DNA of 5,824 nucleotides from Rhodobiaceae bacterium (GTDB lineage: Bacteria; Pseudomonadota; Alphaproteobacteria; Micropepsales; Micropepsaceae), in NCBI GenBank assembly GCA_009885515.1, contig VFKO01000464.1, forward strand, positions 1-5,824, read 5' to 3'. Of the stretch, positions 5,453-5,824 are shown one piece after another (position 1 is the stretch's first letter; each line of letters starts with the position of its first letter). Both the position numbers and the translations under genes were made by a program. The notes below the pieces were generated by a model, which saw only the letters and a list, made by a program, of their open reading frames with translations, had not been told where the DNA came from and searched no databases.

Positions 5453-5490
5453 GGGAGCGCCTTCAAGGGTTGCCCGCTCCCTACCCCTTG
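5453..5490 (-). promoter_or_regulatory. Interleaved complementary leader elements around the Shine-Dalgarno of the 71-residue gene
   Basis: Along the - strand there are four segments: A, CAAGGG (5490-5485); B, GGGAGCG (5481-5475); C, CCCTTG (5469-5464); D, CGCTCCC (5459-5453). A pairs perfectly with C and B with D, an interleaved order that gives either an H-type pseudoknot (loops of 3, 5 and 4 bases) or two mutually exclusive hairpins. The likely Shine-Dalgarno GAAGG (5464-5460) lies between C and D, and D ends 2 bases before the ATG. There is no U-tract. It does not match a riboswitch consensus that I recognise. Confidence 0.4.
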
Positions 5491-5542
5491 GCCGCCCGCT
5501 TGTCTTGTCCGAAGTCAACGTCACAGTGTCGCGGGGTTGTAC

Positions 5543-5824
5543 TTATTGGCGCGCAAGCTCACGAAATGAGATCAGCCGCTTGCGGCTTTCGCACCACAGG
5601 GCAAGCTTAACGCACGCGAAACTCTGCCACAGCGTCAGCCGCCCCATATCCCGAAGTTCGGGATGATCCAGCAACACGCGGCGCAACCGATAGAAGGGAA
5701 TGCGCGCATTCAGATGATGCACATGATGCACGCCGATATTGGCCGTCAGCCAGCGCAACGGCGCCGGCAAATCGTAATGCGAACTGCCCGCCAGCGCCGA
5801 GTCTTGAATATTCCACTCCCCGCC
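5543..5824 (-). CDS. Fatty acid desaturase, C-terminal fragment (5' end beyond the window)
   Basis: Last 93 codons of a membrane di-iron fatty acid desaturase (FA_desaturase superfamily), which introduces a double bond into an acyl chain at the cytoplasmic face of the inner membrane. The frame is open to the window edge, so the gene is cut by the window and not truncated biologically. Seen from the edge: WNIQDSALAGSSHYDLP, then NIGVHHVHHLNARIPFYRL, which contains the third histidine box HxxHH (HHVHH) that ligates the di-iron centre. The final segment has the HPEL and charged C-terminus typical of the family. A TTG codon at 5770 is internal and not a start, because the conserved sequence continues upstream of it. 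Position specificity of the desaturation cannot be told. The stop at 5543 is followed by 92 bp before the small gene. Confidence 0.9.
   Translation of the reverse strand, partial: GGEWNIQDSALAGSSHYDLPAPLRWLTANIGVHHVHHLNARIPFYRLRRVLLDHPELRDMGRLTLWQSFACVKLALWCESRKRLISFRELARQ

Noticed and set aside
5453..5481. The GGGAGCG/CGCTCCC stem as a terminator for the desaturase gene
   Set aside because: The loop is 15 bases, no U-tract follows on the - strand, and the second arm abuts the start codon of the next gene. A leader role fits better.
3566..5569. Long open frame on the + strand (667 codons)
   Set aside because: It lies antisense to the S41-like gene and part of the 71-residue gene. Its product is dominated by Arg, His and Pro with no recognisable domain, as expected for a shadow frame in GC-rich DNA.

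Overview
The window is GC-rich chromosomal DNA, most likely from an alphaproteobacterium. That placement is an inference from base composition, codon use and the look of the proteins (a fatty acid desaturase of the proteobacterial type, an S41-like exported protein, a ParDE pair and a HigA/NadS-type regulator). No RNA gene, insertion sequence or CRISPR array was recognised.

Layout. Only one gene, at the left, is on the + strand: a complete class B flavoprotein monooxygenase closely resembling mycobacterial EthA (44-1567). Everything to its right is on the - strand. Reading from the right edge in the direction of transcription come: the C-terminal end of a membrane fatty acid desaturase (cut by the window edge); a 71-residue protein of unknown function with a structured leader; a membrane-anchored S41-peptidase-like protein; a ParD-like antitoxin; a ParE-like toxin; an Xre/HigA-type DNA-binding protein; and an exported protein with a possible PPC-like C-terminal beta domain. 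The last of these converges on the monooxygenase gene.

How the genes may work together. parD and parE are 3 bp apart and form a plausible type II toxin-antitoxin operon, with an extended -10 promoter just upstream. The Xre gene follows 54 bp downstream, has no second toxin next to it, and could be a third member of that operon. The other genes look like independent housekeeping or accessory functions. No metabolic pathway linking them is visible.

The most notable non-coding signals are in leaders of - strand genes. The 71-residue protein has two perfectly complementary, interleaved segment pairs (a pseudoknot or mutually exclusive hairpins) with its Shine-Dalgarno sequence between them. The exported protein has two tandem hairpins before its Shine-Dalgarno sequence. 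The S41-like gene has a GC-rich hairpin that ends next to its start. The parD promoter carries ACACC repeats spaced by whole helical turns. All of these are pattern observations, not demonstrated regulators.
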